Below, piece by piece: positions 1-10,404 of a stretch of 64,000 nt of DNA. The notes beneath the pieces were generated by a model. It was not told the DNA's origin. It was given only the letters and a program-made list of their open reading frames with translations, and searched no databases. This DNA comes from Zancudomyces culisetae (lineage: Eukaryota > Kickxellomycota > Harpellomycetes > Harpellales > Legeriomycetaceae). Every line of letters begins with the position of its first letter. The first letter of the stretch is position 1. Position numbers and translations under genes: made by a program. The stretch covers positions 1 through 64,000 of the forward strand of contig LSSK01000093.1 in NCBI GenBank assembly GCA_001969505.1, read 5' to 3'.

Positions 1-1404
1 ATAAATTGTAAACCAGAAAATTGTAGCATATATCGCTTACCCGCTCAATGTACTAGAACTTCTTACAAACCGTGGTGCCTTTCCCTTTTCGGCTGTAATA
101 CACTTTTCGTGTTCAACAGTCATTCGCGTTGTATCGCCGTCAATGTCAAACGTTTCTCTAAATTATAACACACTCTTAAACAACGAAACAATATATGTAA
201 ACGAGTATAATACTGACAACTTACTGGTATTTCGGTCCTACAAATGGTCCATATGTTATTCCTGTGCCTATAAAAACTTTGTAGAGTGGCTCGTCGCTAC
301 CTCTTCTCTCGTTCTGTTCTCTAGCTGGTTCCATTTTTACACCTTGCTTAAAATATGAACAATAATACTTATTAAAAGTTAAATTGAAGCAAACCAGGTT
401 CAATGATGTTTTATCCCTTCCAAACAACAAAAAAAAAAGCAATGTATGAGAAATAATTTGTAAAAATAAATAAAATCCACACATATTTTCTGGCACGTGA
501 ACTGTTTTGCTCTTGGCCTATCCCTGTCCTTATCCCTACCCCCATCCCAGCACTTTTTCTATGATTCCACTATGTATCATTAATTACAAGAGGATTTGGT
601 TGTGATAAAACTTCATACAAATGTTTGTTGGAGCATGTTCCAGCTTATTTTTGTTTTGTTTCTAATTCCGTTATAAAAGGGGTATAAGATGCTATCTAAA
701 AGTAGCAAAACATTTGCAAAGAATAAAAACCAGATAGATTATATATCATAGAATCAAATAAACTTTCCCTTGTTCTTTGGTTTATCCCAAATGCTGTGTA
801 TTCAGCCTTGGCAGAAAAGGCAATAAAAGCACAACATCCCTTTTGTGATGTTTTATGCTAGATAGTGTCTTTTTTCAACGCTTTTTGGTATTAGTTTGAC
901 TCTGAACTTTGAAACATCCTTATAGAAAAAAAAGGTCGTTTCATTTTTCGAGTAAAGTGTGGTTGTCGGTTTAGTATAGTATAAACTTTATTCTTTCTTC
1001 TACCCATCATTGCTATCTGTTTGATATATTACATAAAAAGTTGTACCATATTTCATATTACATTCTTCACCCTTCACCACTCATAGTTCTCTCCTCCTTT
1101 TATTATAACTGTCTGCTTTCTTCAACTTAAGGGGTTTTGTTTTGTTTTGTATTGTATTGTATTGTATTGTATTGTAGATATTTAAATGATCGTTTTGGAA
1201 TTAACATTCACTACCAATAGAAAATTTTTTTGGCCGTCAAATAATCGCAACTGGAAAAGAAAAAAAAAGAAATCATATCACATCAGGCAAAATTATTTGA
1301 TTATTTTTGGTCTAAAATTTATCTACTATTAAACGATTATCTTCCATATCTTAATAGAATCATAAAATTAAAACTATCTAGATAAACAGAAAGGTGCAAC
1401 AGAA
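1..1404. other. Intergenic, no convincing gene
   Basis: I see no ORF with family resemblance here. The two longest ORFs (143-358 plus, 221-496 minus) overlap on opposite strands and have no recognisable domain. The stretch is AT-rich with T runs and ends in the 5' region of the uL30m gene. A pentanucleotide tract lies at about 1136-1176. Confidence 0.6.
1136..1176. repeat. Pentanucleotide tract TTTTG/TATTG
   Basis: About three TTTTG units pass directly into about five TATTG units, roughly 230 bases upstream of the uL30m start codon. It is a simple microsatellite with no evident coding role. Confidence 0.85.
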
Positions 1405-1845
1405 ATGTTTAAGGCAAACAGTTTGTATCAGGTAGCGGGTAGAATCTTGCCAGTTACCAACAGATCGATTTTCAAATCAGCAATATCGAAACCAGCAGCT
1501 TTACGTGTGAATTATAATGTAAATAAATCAACATTTTCGACATTACCAATGCTAAAACAAAACGCAGAAATCAAGACCGATGATAGCCCTGCACAACCTG
1601 AGGAAAATAAAATGTACCGAGTCGAACTGATTCGATCATTGATTGGATTAAAGAAGAGCACTCGAGATAGAGCGAATGCGATGGGGCTTAAGCGCGTCGG
1701 GTATGTTACCTACCATCAAATCACACCAGAAGTTGCAGGAGCAATCCTTAGACTGAAAGAGCTTGTAAAAGTTGATATAGTGACTAAACAAATCAGCAAC
1801 AAGACGCCGCAGCCTCTGGGTTTCAAGATTATCAAAAATCAATAA
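1405..1845 (+). CDS. MRPL33: Mitochondrial large-subunit ribosomal protein uL30m
   Basis: Intronless, 146 residues. From about residue 70 the sequence has the bacterial-type L30 fold signature: RVELIRSLIGLKKSTRD, then LGLKR-like 'MGLKRVGYVTYH' and 'ILRLKELVKVDIV'. The first ~55-65 residues are rich in Ser, Asn and basic residues with few acids and look like a mitochondrial presequence. The yeast homologue is shorter (about 86 residues), so the extra length is N-terminal targeting sequence plus a short C-terminal tail. The role inferred from the family is structural, in the mitoribosomal large subunit. The first ATG of the ORF is used; no upstream ATG lies close by. Identification by motif is strong. 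The symbol is by analogy with yeast. Confidence 0.88.
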   Translation: MFKANSLYQVAGRILPVTNRSIFKSAISKPAALRVNYNVNKSTFSTLPMLKQNAEIKTDDSPAQPEENKMYRVELIRSLIGLKKSTRDRANAMGLKRVGYVTYHQITPEVAGAILRLKELVKVDIVTKQISNKTPQPLGFKIIKNQ

Positions 1846-2268
1846 ATCTGATTACCCATTATTCTTTTTTTTTTCTCCCTTTTGGCATTTTTAATCTCGT
1901 AGTCCTTGTGTTATTTTATATGTATCTAGAAATAAAAGTAAAATACAACTATCTTTTATAAAATACATCAAGATTGGTCTCGAACAGCTACAAACATACT
2001 AGGAAAGCAAGTTGATTTTGCCGATCTGCTTTGTAGGAGAGAGGGTATTTATTCATGATTTTTTTTTTTGGTTTTAACTTTCAGATTTTCTGGAAGAGTA
2101 TTTATTTTTTTTATAGGTGATGAGTCCCAAACATATAAATGCTATAAAAATCCATTTTTAGCTTTTGTTTAATGGTTTTAAAAGAAATACCAACTTTACA
2201 ATCAAATATTAAATAAAAAGTAAAAGAAACATAGTATTCAACCAAAAGAATCAAATGGAAAGTCAAGA
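1846..2268. other. Intergenic between uL30m and WDR70 genes
   Basis: T-rich 3' flank of the uL30m gene followed by the 5' region of the WDR70 homologue. It holds no gene-sized ORF apart from the short upstream ORF at 2255-2278, described separately. Confidence 0.6.
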
Positions 2269-2278
2269 ATGGCAATAA
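2255..2278 (+). promoter_or_regulatory. Upstream ORF overlapping the WDR70 start
   Basis: An ATG at 2255 opens a 7-codon frame (MESQEWQ, stop at 2276-2278) that overlaps the main ATG at 2269 out of frame. If transcribed it would compete with the main start. Whether it lies in the mRNA leader is not known from sequence alone. Confidence 0.45.
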
Positions 2279-4361
2279 ATAAGCTGAATTTTGTAAATTT
2301 GTATAAACAACAGGGTTCAAAAAGATCCAAGGCATCCGAATCTGGGGAAACACAAAACGAAAAACAGTCGAATACATCCAAAAACTCATCTAATCTTCCG
2401 ACCAGGACAGAAGATAGTATTAAAGCTACAGATGACAGGGAAGATGCACAAAGGGGATCAGTTGGAACTGTTAACGAAGAGCTCGCAAACAAAATCAAGA
2501 GCAGCCTTATGGGCAGCGGGGTCCTACATGGCCATTACAAGACCGTCACGGCGATTGATTGGGAGGATTCTGGTGCTAGGATGATTACGGGAGGGTATGA
2601 TTACAAGGTGAAGTTGTGGAATTTCGGAGGGATGGATTCTAGGCTACAATCGTTTAGAGAAATCGAAGCTGCTGAGGGATATCAGGTAAGTGTAACAATG
2701 TATTTATATATGTAATGTATATATAGGTAAAAAAAACATCAGTTTGCTTTTTTTATTTTATATGATCTTATTGAAACAAGCGCGTTAATATAAATACTAA
2801 ATCATGTATAAAACCTTATTAAACTAGATAAATGATTTAAAGTTCAGTTTAACTGGAGAAATGTTTTTAGCAGCCACGACTTCACCACAAGTTCGATTAT
2901 TTGATCGAAATGGAATAATGCTGTAAGTTGCAAATGTTATTTTTATTGTTATGTTATTTTTATTGTTATTTAGTTATTGAGTAAAACGCAAATGAGATTG
3001 AAATAATAATGGCGGAACGTATAAACTAAAATAGACAAGAATACAAGAGGGGCGACATGTACCTAAAGGATATGAGGCACACGAATGGGCACGTATCATC
3101 TTTAACAAGTTGTTTATGGGATCCTAGTGACAAAAACAAGTTTATAACGGCAGCTACAGATGCGACTATACGGGTGTGGGATGTAGAAAGTTCTTTGAAG
3201 CAGCAAGAAGTGGTGGTTGTGAGAGGAGCGGGTAAATCTAAGGGCAACAGGAAATTATCGGTGACGGCAATGGGCTATCCAATGGAACAGGATAGAGGAA
3301 AATATTTGGTATCTGGCCACGATGATGGAAGTATATCTATATGGTCGACATTGACGACAAATAAAGTGAGAGCGGATATAAATATAGATCATGCGCATAG
3401 TTATGGATCAGAAATAACATCAGTTGTAGTTCATAGAGACGGAAATAGAATATATAGTCGCAGCAACGATTCTACAATCAAGTTGTGGGACATTAGAAAA
3501 CTAAAAAACAATGGACTTGGTGGTGGTGGGTGTGGCGCAGTATCGGTAGTTGATGGAGGAGTAGTATCAACATATCCACAAACCAGCATTAGTTTATCAC
3601 CGAATGGAAATAAAGTACTGGTAGCCACTAATGATGGAGTTATACCTGAACTAGTGTTCTTTGACTCGGCAGATTTAACCGAGTTGTATAGAAAACGAAT
3701 AGAAATAGATGGGAATAGGAGCGGTGAACAATACAGAGAAACAGGTGCGAATAAATCTAAGGTTAGCCTTGTTAAGGTATTTTGGCACAAAAAAATTGAG
3801 CAGTTAGCAGTGACCAACTCGCTAGGAAATACACAAATATTTTACAATGACAATAAAAATTCCAATGACACAGCAGTGGTAAAAAATAAAGGAATAATAC
3901 AATGTATCAACAAAAAAGCGAGCACTATCAAGGATTCTAGTAAAGGTTCTGCAACTGATGGTGGTGACTATGGAGTTGTTGGCAAAATAATCACACCACA
4001 TGCGCTACCACTGTTTAAAGAGGAGTCAGCATCGGTATCGCAGTCCGCAAGACTAAGGAAAATGGCCAAGATCCGCAAAAATCCAGTGCTATCAGCTAAA
4101 CCCGAACCACCTGTAAATGCTGGTCGTCAAGGCAAGGGAGGAATGATCGGAACAAGCGAAACGCAGTATATTATGCGATCCATCATGAAAGATACCTCGC
4201 GAGACGAAGACCCTCGTGCAGCTCTCCTCAAACATGCAGCTGAGGCAGAGGCCAATCCGTACTTTATTGCGCCAGCATACCAAAAGAACCAACCCAAACC
4301 AGTATTCAATGAAGAGCCAATTGATGAAAATGTTGAGCCACAGCTCAAAAGAAGGAAATAA
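2269..4361 (+). CDS. WDR70-family WD40 repeat protein
   Basis: Three exons: 2269-2685, 2828-2922 and 3035-4361, all with GTAAGT donors and phases that join cleanly to 612 residues. WD40 repeats run from about residue 80 ('GHYKTVTAIDWEDSGARMITGGYDYKVKLWNF') to about 430, including 'KNKFITAATDATIRVWDVE' and 'IYSRSNDSTIKLWDIRK'. The C-terminal block 'KPEPPVNAGRQGKGG', followed by 'DPRAALLKHAAEAEANPYFIAPAY', is the diagnostic WDR70 (gastrulation-defective-like) tail. Family members are nuclear and linked to DNA-damage signalling and histone H2B ubiquitination. That role is known for the family, not shown here. Saccharomyces lacks this family. The gene converges on the next one with only 12 bases between stop codons. 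Confidence 0.9.
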
Positions 4362-4373
4362 AAGGCATGCCTG

Positions 4374-6479
4374 TTAATACGACAAGGTTACTGACGAAGA
4401 TGAAGATGGCGAGTCAGTCAACTTCTTGTTAGTACCAATGGCTTTGCTTACATCTATACTTAGCCCTTCTTCTTCATGAATGTGTCTATGCTTAGCCGGC
4501 TCATCTTTGTCTTTCTTGGGTGGTTTTTGTTGTCTCTCGAATAAAACTGATGGTAGCTTGCCACCATGGGTGGTTTTTGTTGGCGTCCACCATTGCCGTA
4601 CCTCATGAACACTCCCGCTTCTTTTTCTGCCCTCGCCGCTACCTCTAGGTGTTCTCACCTCGCCCTCTGATAACTCTTCCTTTCCGGTTGGATCCAAACT
4701 GGCCTTGATTTGTATTAGATGGCGATATGCCGAGGTCGCCAATATTGGCTGTTCGTCTTCAAAATCGTGTAGTTGGTCAGCCTCAATTTGCGGCACCTGT
4801 ATTGTTAATCCCAGTGTTTCAATATTTGTATTTCTTTTGTCGGATTTTTTGGGGTGAACATTTCCTAGAACTGCTTCATCTTTTGGAATTATGTCATTTA
4901 CTCGAGTTTCAGTAAATCTAGAAATAGACTCTTTTTTGTGACTTTCATTCCATTTCATATCTTCAAGTTTTGGAAAATAAATACCACCACCACCATCACC
5001 ACTTCCGTTACTACTACCACTCAGCATCCCTTCATACACCGATATTGTCGATAGCCTTTTATACCCCATAGCTCCCCGGTCAACCACACCTCCACGCCCA
5101 CTTAAAACCCTCCGTGGCCTGACCAGTGGATGTTGGTAATCATCATCCCCGTATCTTTCAGGCTCCAACGTCACTGGACTATTAACCACTACAGGTCTCG
5201 ATGTGCTGTACCTCCGCCCTCTCACTGGTGCAAACCCTTTAATCCCCCCTTTTTCCTCCTCTTGCGTCTTACCCTTATAGTCTCTATAGTCGCCCAACGG
5301 GCTGGCTGCCCTCCCAATCAACCCCCACTTGAATTGAGTATGTGCGGCCAACCCAAGAGTCTTGCCATCAACTTCTGCCTTCTCTTCATATGCTCGTTCC
5401 CCTTTTCTTTCACTCTCCTCCCTCCTATCAAACTCTATGTTTTCCTCTAACTCATTTTCATCTTCGTCTACTTTCTTCTCTATTTTCTTTACATACTCGC
5501 CCATAGTTTTATGTTTTCGCATTTCTTCCTTTTCTTTCGATCCCACTCCCTTGTACCGACGTGCCGTCATCGACTCCACCAGCCTTCCGTACCTCTTCTG
5601 TCCCTCAGTATCACCTTCCATAAGCTGCAGTCTCTTCGGTAGCATCCTTTCCAGCCTTTCCATGCTTTCAAATATACCATTCATCGCTTCATAGCTTTCT
5701 TCTGCTACTCGCCCTATGCTTTTCAGCCGATAACTCAACTCCATCTCCATCCGCACCTGCTTGTTGATCTTTTCTGCACGTTTACGGCTCTCTTCCATTT
5801 GTTTCTCCACTTTTCGTATTTCATTAACCAGTTCTTCTTGCTTTTCGCACACTTTCATACTACTTTGTACCACTAATTCTTTACTCTTTTTACAGATTTC
5901 ATAAAGCACCTCACTGCTCTCGTCTTGTACTCGCTCACGTTCGCTTCCTTTACCTTTCCAACCACTCTTATCATTTCTATGATTTCTATTTACATATCCT
6001 CCGCCCAATCCAGTCGCCCCAAAAAATATTCGCTCTGAAAAACTCATTTTGCCTTGCCGTGGCAATATTGGCTGTATATCCAACCTCCTGAGCCTTTCAT
6101 CGTCCCTCTCCTCCCTCCACTTAATCTCCCCCTCTTCACACTTTTGGTCTTTTGAAGCTTGATTGCTTTTTACTGTCGAAATCGTTATTATCTCATCCTC
6201 TCCTCTCACAAGCATCCTATTTTCGTACATGCTATGTGGTCTCTTTTTTTTTACATCTTTTATTGTATCTTCTGTTCGCACACCAATCTCACTCTTGTTA
6301 TCGCTTTGTTCAATATCTGTATCTCCGTCAAATTGCGTATATTTTGCACCTTCTGCTATATTCTTGTTGCAAGTATTTGCCTTTTTTATTCTTTCATTAT
6401 TACTTTCCTGAATACTCGCTAATTTCTGCGAGCTTTTGTGTTTAGTTTCTACTTTTACTCTCGAAAGTTCATTTCCCAT
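4374..6479 (-). CDS. Orphan coiled-coil protein with N-myristoylation signal
   Basis: Intronless, 701 residues; I do not recognise the family. The N-terminus MGNELSR fits the N-myristoylation pattern (Gly2, Ser6), suggesting membrane anchoring. Residues about 187-285 are a charged heptad-like helical stretch (CEKQEELVNEIRKVEKQMEE and following), likely coiled coil, with a second acidic/basic helical region at about 310-365. The rest is low-complexity and basic, with possible phospho-sites (RRVLSGRGG, YKRLSTISV), and ends in a Ser-rich tail. No enzymatic motif is visible. A peripheral membrane scaffold is the simplest inference. The antisense strand also carries long pyrimidine-rich ORFs, which I regard as shadows. 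Confidence 0.75.
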   Translation of the reverse strand: MGNELSRVKVETKHKSSQKLASIQESNNERIKKANTCNKNIAEGAKYTQFDGDTDIEQSDNKSEIGVRTEDTIKDVKKKRPHSMYENRMLVRGEDEIITISTVKSNQASKDQKCEEGEIKWREERDDERLRRLDIQPILPRQGKMSFSERIFFGATGLGGGYVNRNHRNDKSGWKGKGSERERVQDESSEVLYEICKKSKELVVQSSMKVCEKQEELVNEIRKVEKQMEESRKRAEKINKQVRMEMELSYRLKSIGRVAEESYEAMNGIFESMERLERMLPKRLQLMEGDTEGQKRYGRLVESMTARRYKGVGSKEKEEMRKHKTMGEYVKKIEKKVDEDENELEENIEFDRREESERKGERAYEEKAEVDGKTLGLAAHTQFKWGLIGRAASPLGDYRDYKGKTQEEEKGGIKGFAPVRGRRYSTSRPVVVNSPVTLEPERYGDDDYQHPLVRPRRVLSGRGGVVDRGAMGYKRLSTISVYEGMLSGSSNGSGDGGGGIYFPKLEDMKWNESHKKESISRFTETRVNDIIPKDEAVLGNVHPKKSDKRNTNIETLGLTIQVPQIEADQLHDFEDEQPILATSAYRHLIQIKASLDPTGKEELSEGEVRTPRGSGEGRKRSGSVHEVRQWWTPTKTTHGGKLPSVLFERQQKPPKKDKDEPAKHRHIHEEEGLSIDVSKAIGTNKKLTDSPSSSSSVTLSY

Positions 6480-8196
6480 ATTTGCATCTTTTCTTGGTCG
6501 TTTATTTGAATGTGATTACTTCTCTTTATTGTCCGATTCTCCCGCGATATTTATATTTTTTATATCACCTTTTATTTTTAGTCCTCAGTTTTTGTTGCTG
6601 TATGCTTATCATTCACCTTTATTTTATATACAATTATTGCGCGTAAAAGTATTTATGTGTTATTCGTCTTTTCATGTCTATCGTCTCTGCTCGTCTTTCC
6701 TTAATCTACATTTGCTCAGTTCGTATCTACTATTTGTATTATTTTCATTGAACTTCTCAATCCCATAGGCAGCCTTTTGTGTTTATCCAAATACCATTTA
6801 CCACAATTACCCCTTATGTTTTCATTTGTGCTTTATTCTTTTCTTTTATCAACTTTTCTCCTCCTTTACTTAATGTCTAACATTTTGTTATTTACTTTGG
6901 TAATCCAGTTTCAAAAAAAAAATTTTGTGTGGGTGATTGTTTTTAATAAACTTTGCACTAATTTACTGTTTATTCATTCCCATTTCAGTTATTAATGCAC
7001 GATAATTTATTTAAAGTTTGATAATCCCTTTTGGCAAATGATTTCCATGCGTCTTTTGACAAAGAAAACAATACATAAATTATGTTCATGTGTTTACTTT
7101 TCTTTTTGGGGATTTACGTATAATTCTCATTTTGGCCATCTATTTTCTGTTTTTTGTCCTTGCAGTTGCATTCTAGCTTTTGTTTATATTTTTTATTTAT
7201 CACCTCAAATCTCCGCTATTTCTGCCTTTTCTGCCTTTTCTGCCTTTTCTGCCTTTTCTTGTTATTCTCTTTGAATAGCGGCTATACTGGGTCAATAATG
7301 CATTGAAAAGGGAAATGGAATGGCCAATCTTGTTTATCTCTTCAGACTTACGTCATTTCGAACGAAGCATTCACAATACTACCACCACAGCTCCCTTAAT
7401 ACCTTTTCTCCCTCAATTTAAAAATGCCTTAGCAAAACTTTTCATATCAAGATCGAATAGATTATTATTCATGGTACACTTATCCTCCGTGTCTTTATCC
7501 ACTTTCCTCTGCATGGTATATTCACACGTGTGAGTTATATCAATGATTTACACGTGTTTGGACCTTTTGCTTTTGTTTTCCTTTGTATAAAATTTTCGCT
7601 ATCTAACCACATGACACTCACACCTTTGTGTGTGAAATATCCACCTTCACTTCAACAATCCAATTCTTTTTATTATCCTCATTTCATTAGCCGTATATCT
7701 CAACTCATTCTTTATACCTAGAATATTCTCGATGCAACACGATGGGTAAATATACAATCTAACCAGGTTCTTGTACCTCTCCTATTCCTAAAAAAAGAAA
7801 TACACAGACCAAAACAAAGACAGTAGTTAAATAACTACAAACTCTGAACCCACAGATCTTGAACCCGCCTCTTTGTTTTTTTACACATCCCCAGTCCAGT
7901 CCGGTCCAATCCGGTCTAATCCCAACCCAGTTCACTGGTTTGATTGCTTGTACGCCTCAGCGGCTCTTTTTGAACCTCACCTCCTCCCTCCCTCCCACCG
8001 TCTCTTGCTAGATGCCACAAAATATTTTTATATATAAATGTTTACATTCATTAATTTGGTCTACATCTATATCAACTAATATTCCAAAAAAAAAAACAAC
8101 TAGAAAGTAATAGCACATAACACAATGTTAGCAGGTGAGAGCAAAATAGTAGTATAGTAGATACATTGTTGAGCTTTTACAGATAATTTTAGTAAC
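6480..8196. other. Pyrimidine-rich intergenic region
   Basis: This 1.7 kb lies upstream of the myristoylation-candidate gene and downstream of the SCI1-like gene. The plus strand is strongly T/C-rich, which produces several short hydrophobic plus-strand ORFs (for example 6436-6768, 7038-7274) with no domain resemblance. I treat these as composition artefacts. A 9-bp tandem repeat lies at 7221-7258. Confidence 0.6.
7221..7258. repeat. 9-bp tandem repeat, CTGCCTTTT x4
   Basis: Four near-perfect head-to-tail copies of CTGCCTTTT. It lies within a pyrimidine-rich noncoding stretch. Confidence 0.9.
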
Positions 8197-9336
8197 TCAA
8201 AAGTACTTTTTTTCATATCTTATTCCCATATTCTCCTTAGGCCTAACTCCCATTTTCCGGAGTTTCTCTGCTTTCACTCTCTCTTGTTGGACTCTGTTTA
8301 GCTCCTCCAGTTGCATTCGGGACATGGAGTACGTATTCTCTGAACCTGCTGATGCACTGGGCTTATTTAGGTGCTTTTTATCACTTAGCCACAGCAACTC
8401 CATCTCATCACCAGGAATCACATCCTTTTTTACTTTTTTCTTTTTCTTAGCCTCTTTGGATGTCCATTTTTCGATATCATAATACTTTTCATGTGGTAAA
8501 GTACATGTGTTATAGTCTTCAATAAATGTCCTGAAATACTTTTTAGTTTCAAATTGCGGTAATTCCTCAAAATGCAACCCTTTAACATCAATCAACCAGG
8601 CTATAAACTCCTGTTCCTTGGTGTATATGTCTGTTTCGAAAAGTACGCCATGCGCCCCAAACTCTAGCTTCTTTCTACTCTCTCTGTGTCTTTTTTTTCC
8701 CTCCTCTTTTTTCTGCTTTTTATGTTCCTTTTTCTTTTTGTGTCGTCTTTTTCTTTCCCGGTCAGACTCGGAGCTAGAGCTATGGTCTGTGGTTGAGCTA
8801 TTGCTCGAGGACTCTGGACTGGCTTCTCTTCTTTTCCTTAGCTTTTTTTCTAAAGAACCAATATGTGAGCTGCTAGTAGTTCGTGTTTTCGATGCTGAAT
8901 TATCACTTCCAGCTCGAGTAATATCCTTAATTTTGCCTCTGTCTTGTTCTCTGCTTCTATCTCTGCTTCTATCTCTACTTCTGTCTCGTTTTCGTTCTCT
9001 GTCTCTACACCTATTTCTATTTCTGTCACGTTCTTTGTATCTATCTCTACTTCTGCTTCTATCCCTATCTCTACCTCTACCTCTACTTTTGCTTCTATCT
9101 CTATCCCTATCCCTATCCCTATCCCTATATCTACTCCTACTTCTTGAGTATCTCTCTCGTCTCCTTGTACACTCCTCACCTCTTCGAGATCTATACTCTC
9201 TATTTTCTGCATTTATTTCAGTTTTCTGATTAGTGTCATCTGATCCTCCTTTTAAAATGACATTCTCTTCAGCTCTATATTGTTGCGATTCCTGCTGCTC
9301 TGCAGCTTCGTTTGTCTTATTTACACCTCTATCCAT
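8197..9336 (-). CDS. RS-rich nuclear protein, SCI1-like family
   Basis: Intronless, 379 residues. Residues about 50-150 are an extreme Arg/Ser/Asp dipeptide domain (RDRDRDRDRDRSKSRGRGRD), typical of splicing-associated nuclear proteins. It is followed by a Ser/Lys-rich linker with 'RRHKKKKEHKKQKKEE'. A conserved block follows at about 225-300: 'FGAHGVLFETDIYTKEQEF' then 'AWLIDVKGLHFEELPQFE' and 'YNTCTLPHEKYYDIEKW'. That block matches the small eukaryotic family named after plant style cell-cycle inhibitor 1 (SCI1). The family's biochemical role is poorly known. Nuclear location and a link to RNA processing are inferences from the RS domain. The antisense ORFs over this gene are shadows of the repeat. 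Confidence 0.8.
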   Translation of the reverse strand: MDRGVNKTNEAAEQQESQQYRAEENVILKGGSDDTNQKTEINAENREYRSRRGEECTRRRERYSRSRSRYRDRDRDRDRDRSKSRGRGRDRDRSRSRDRYKERDRNRNRCRDRERKRDRSRDRSRDRSREQDRGKIKDITRAGSDNSASKTRTTSSSHIGSLEKKLRKRREASPESSSNSSTTDHSSSSESDRERKRRHKKKKEHKKQKKEEGKKRHRESRKKLEFGAHGVLFETDIYTKEQEFIAWLIDVKGLHFEELPQFETKKYFRTFIEDYNTCTLPHEKYYDIEKWTSKEAKKKKKVKKDVIPGDEMELLWLSDKKHLNKPSASAGSENTYSMSRMQLEELNRVQQERVKAEKLRKMGVRPKENMGIRYEKKYF

Positions 9337-9912
9337 CCTCGCTGCGCTTCGCTGTATGTATCCACTCGTAAATGATCGCTGAGTATCTTCAAGGCCACAC
9401 TCTGGATATCTTTACCCCACTGTTCACAGATTTTGTTATTTGTTCAAAAAGTTCAAAACTAATTTGAGCATGGAATCCAGAGGTTGAAGATTTTTTTCCG
9501 GGTATTTTTTTTTTGATTTTCACAAATTAGCCGAAAAAAAGAGTAGCAGTAAAATAAAAAGAACAGCTATATGACAATTGCGCTCCACACAGGGGTTGCT
9601 GACAGTGCCAACCTAAATATTCCTTTTTTTTATGTTTAGGGTTCATTGACGCTAAAGCCCTTGTAGAAAGATGCATGGTATTACGCCTAACATGTAAAAA
9701 TACTTTTTTTTACTTGCCGCAACGCAAGTACATACTAACTACCTATGGGAGTATTATTGGTATATAAGTTATATCGGTTTTTCTACAAAATCATGTTTTT
9801 CACTTTAAACAAGTTGTTGAGGTGTCGAAGGCTTTAATTTCAGTATGTCCTTTGCTTGTTGTCTCCAGATTTCCAAAAAATATATAGTCACAATTAACCA
9901 TGGAACGCGAAT

Positions 9913-9973
9913 TTCGCCAAAAATTACTGACAAAAATACCCCAGCATTCATTTGCTGATGTTGTTTTGGCGAA
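9913..9973. repeat. 10-bp inverted repeat with 41-base spacer
   Basis: TTCGCCAAAA at 9913-9922 is the exact reverse complement of TTTTGGCGAA at 9964-9973. The arm resembles an E2F/MBF-like core (TTTSGCG). Position in a divergent promoter region makes a paired factor-binding site plausible but unproven. Confidence 0.6.
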
Positions 9974-10359
9974 TTTCATTTTCGCTTAGATCTCATCCAT
10001 TTTCATAGCCGTGTTAGCTCAATGGAAAAAGTGGTCCTCAAACACAAGCAAGTTGCAATTCAAGAGAAAGAAAAACTGTGAATTTCGTTATGGTATAAAC
10101 AAAACGAATCTCGAAATACACAAATCAAATTCCAAGCCCTAAATCACAAAGCAAAAGTTGATGCAACTGGTTTTTTTTCCAAGTTTACAAAAATAAATAA
10201 AATAAAATAAAATAAACGATATTAAAATTAAGGTCTAAGAATAAACATATAGCAAATACAATCAGACTTTTAATCATCACACTCCGACCCTTGATCTTGC
10301 TCGTTTTCCTACAGAGATCCAGTCTAGTTTTTTTTTGGTAACCATCGACTAGCGCCTAA

Positions 10360-10401
10360 ATGCGCAATATCAAACAAACAAAAAAAGCGAATAAGGAATA
10401 A
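10360..10401 (+). promoter_or_regulatory. Upstream ORF ending 3 bases before SET9 start
   Basis: ATG at 10360 opens a 13-codon ORF (MRNIKQTKKANKE) whose TAA is at 10399-10401. The main ATG follows at 10405. The tight spacing would matter for initiation if the transcript includes it. Confidence 0.4.
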
Positions 10402-10404
10402 AAC

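Larger units (their letters stand above)
9337..10404. other. Divergent promoter region, SCI1-like / SET9
   Basis: 1.07 kb between two divergently transcribed genes. It holds an inverted pair TTCGCCAAAA (9913-9922) and TTTTGGCGAA (9964-9973), an AAATA-type microsatellite near 10190-10215, and an upstream ORF just before the SET9 start. A tRNA-like string near 10006 was considered and rejected. Confidence 0.55.

Noticed and set aside
8618-9229. Plus-strand Leu/Ser-rich 203-codon ORF
   Set aside because: It is the antisense shadow of the RS-domain gene; composition mirrors the repeat.
10006-10080. tRNA-like string with a TTAGCTCAATGG box-A look
   Set aside because: No 3' acceptor strand complementary to the putative 5' strand, and the T-arm/box B does not fit GGTTCRANNCC.
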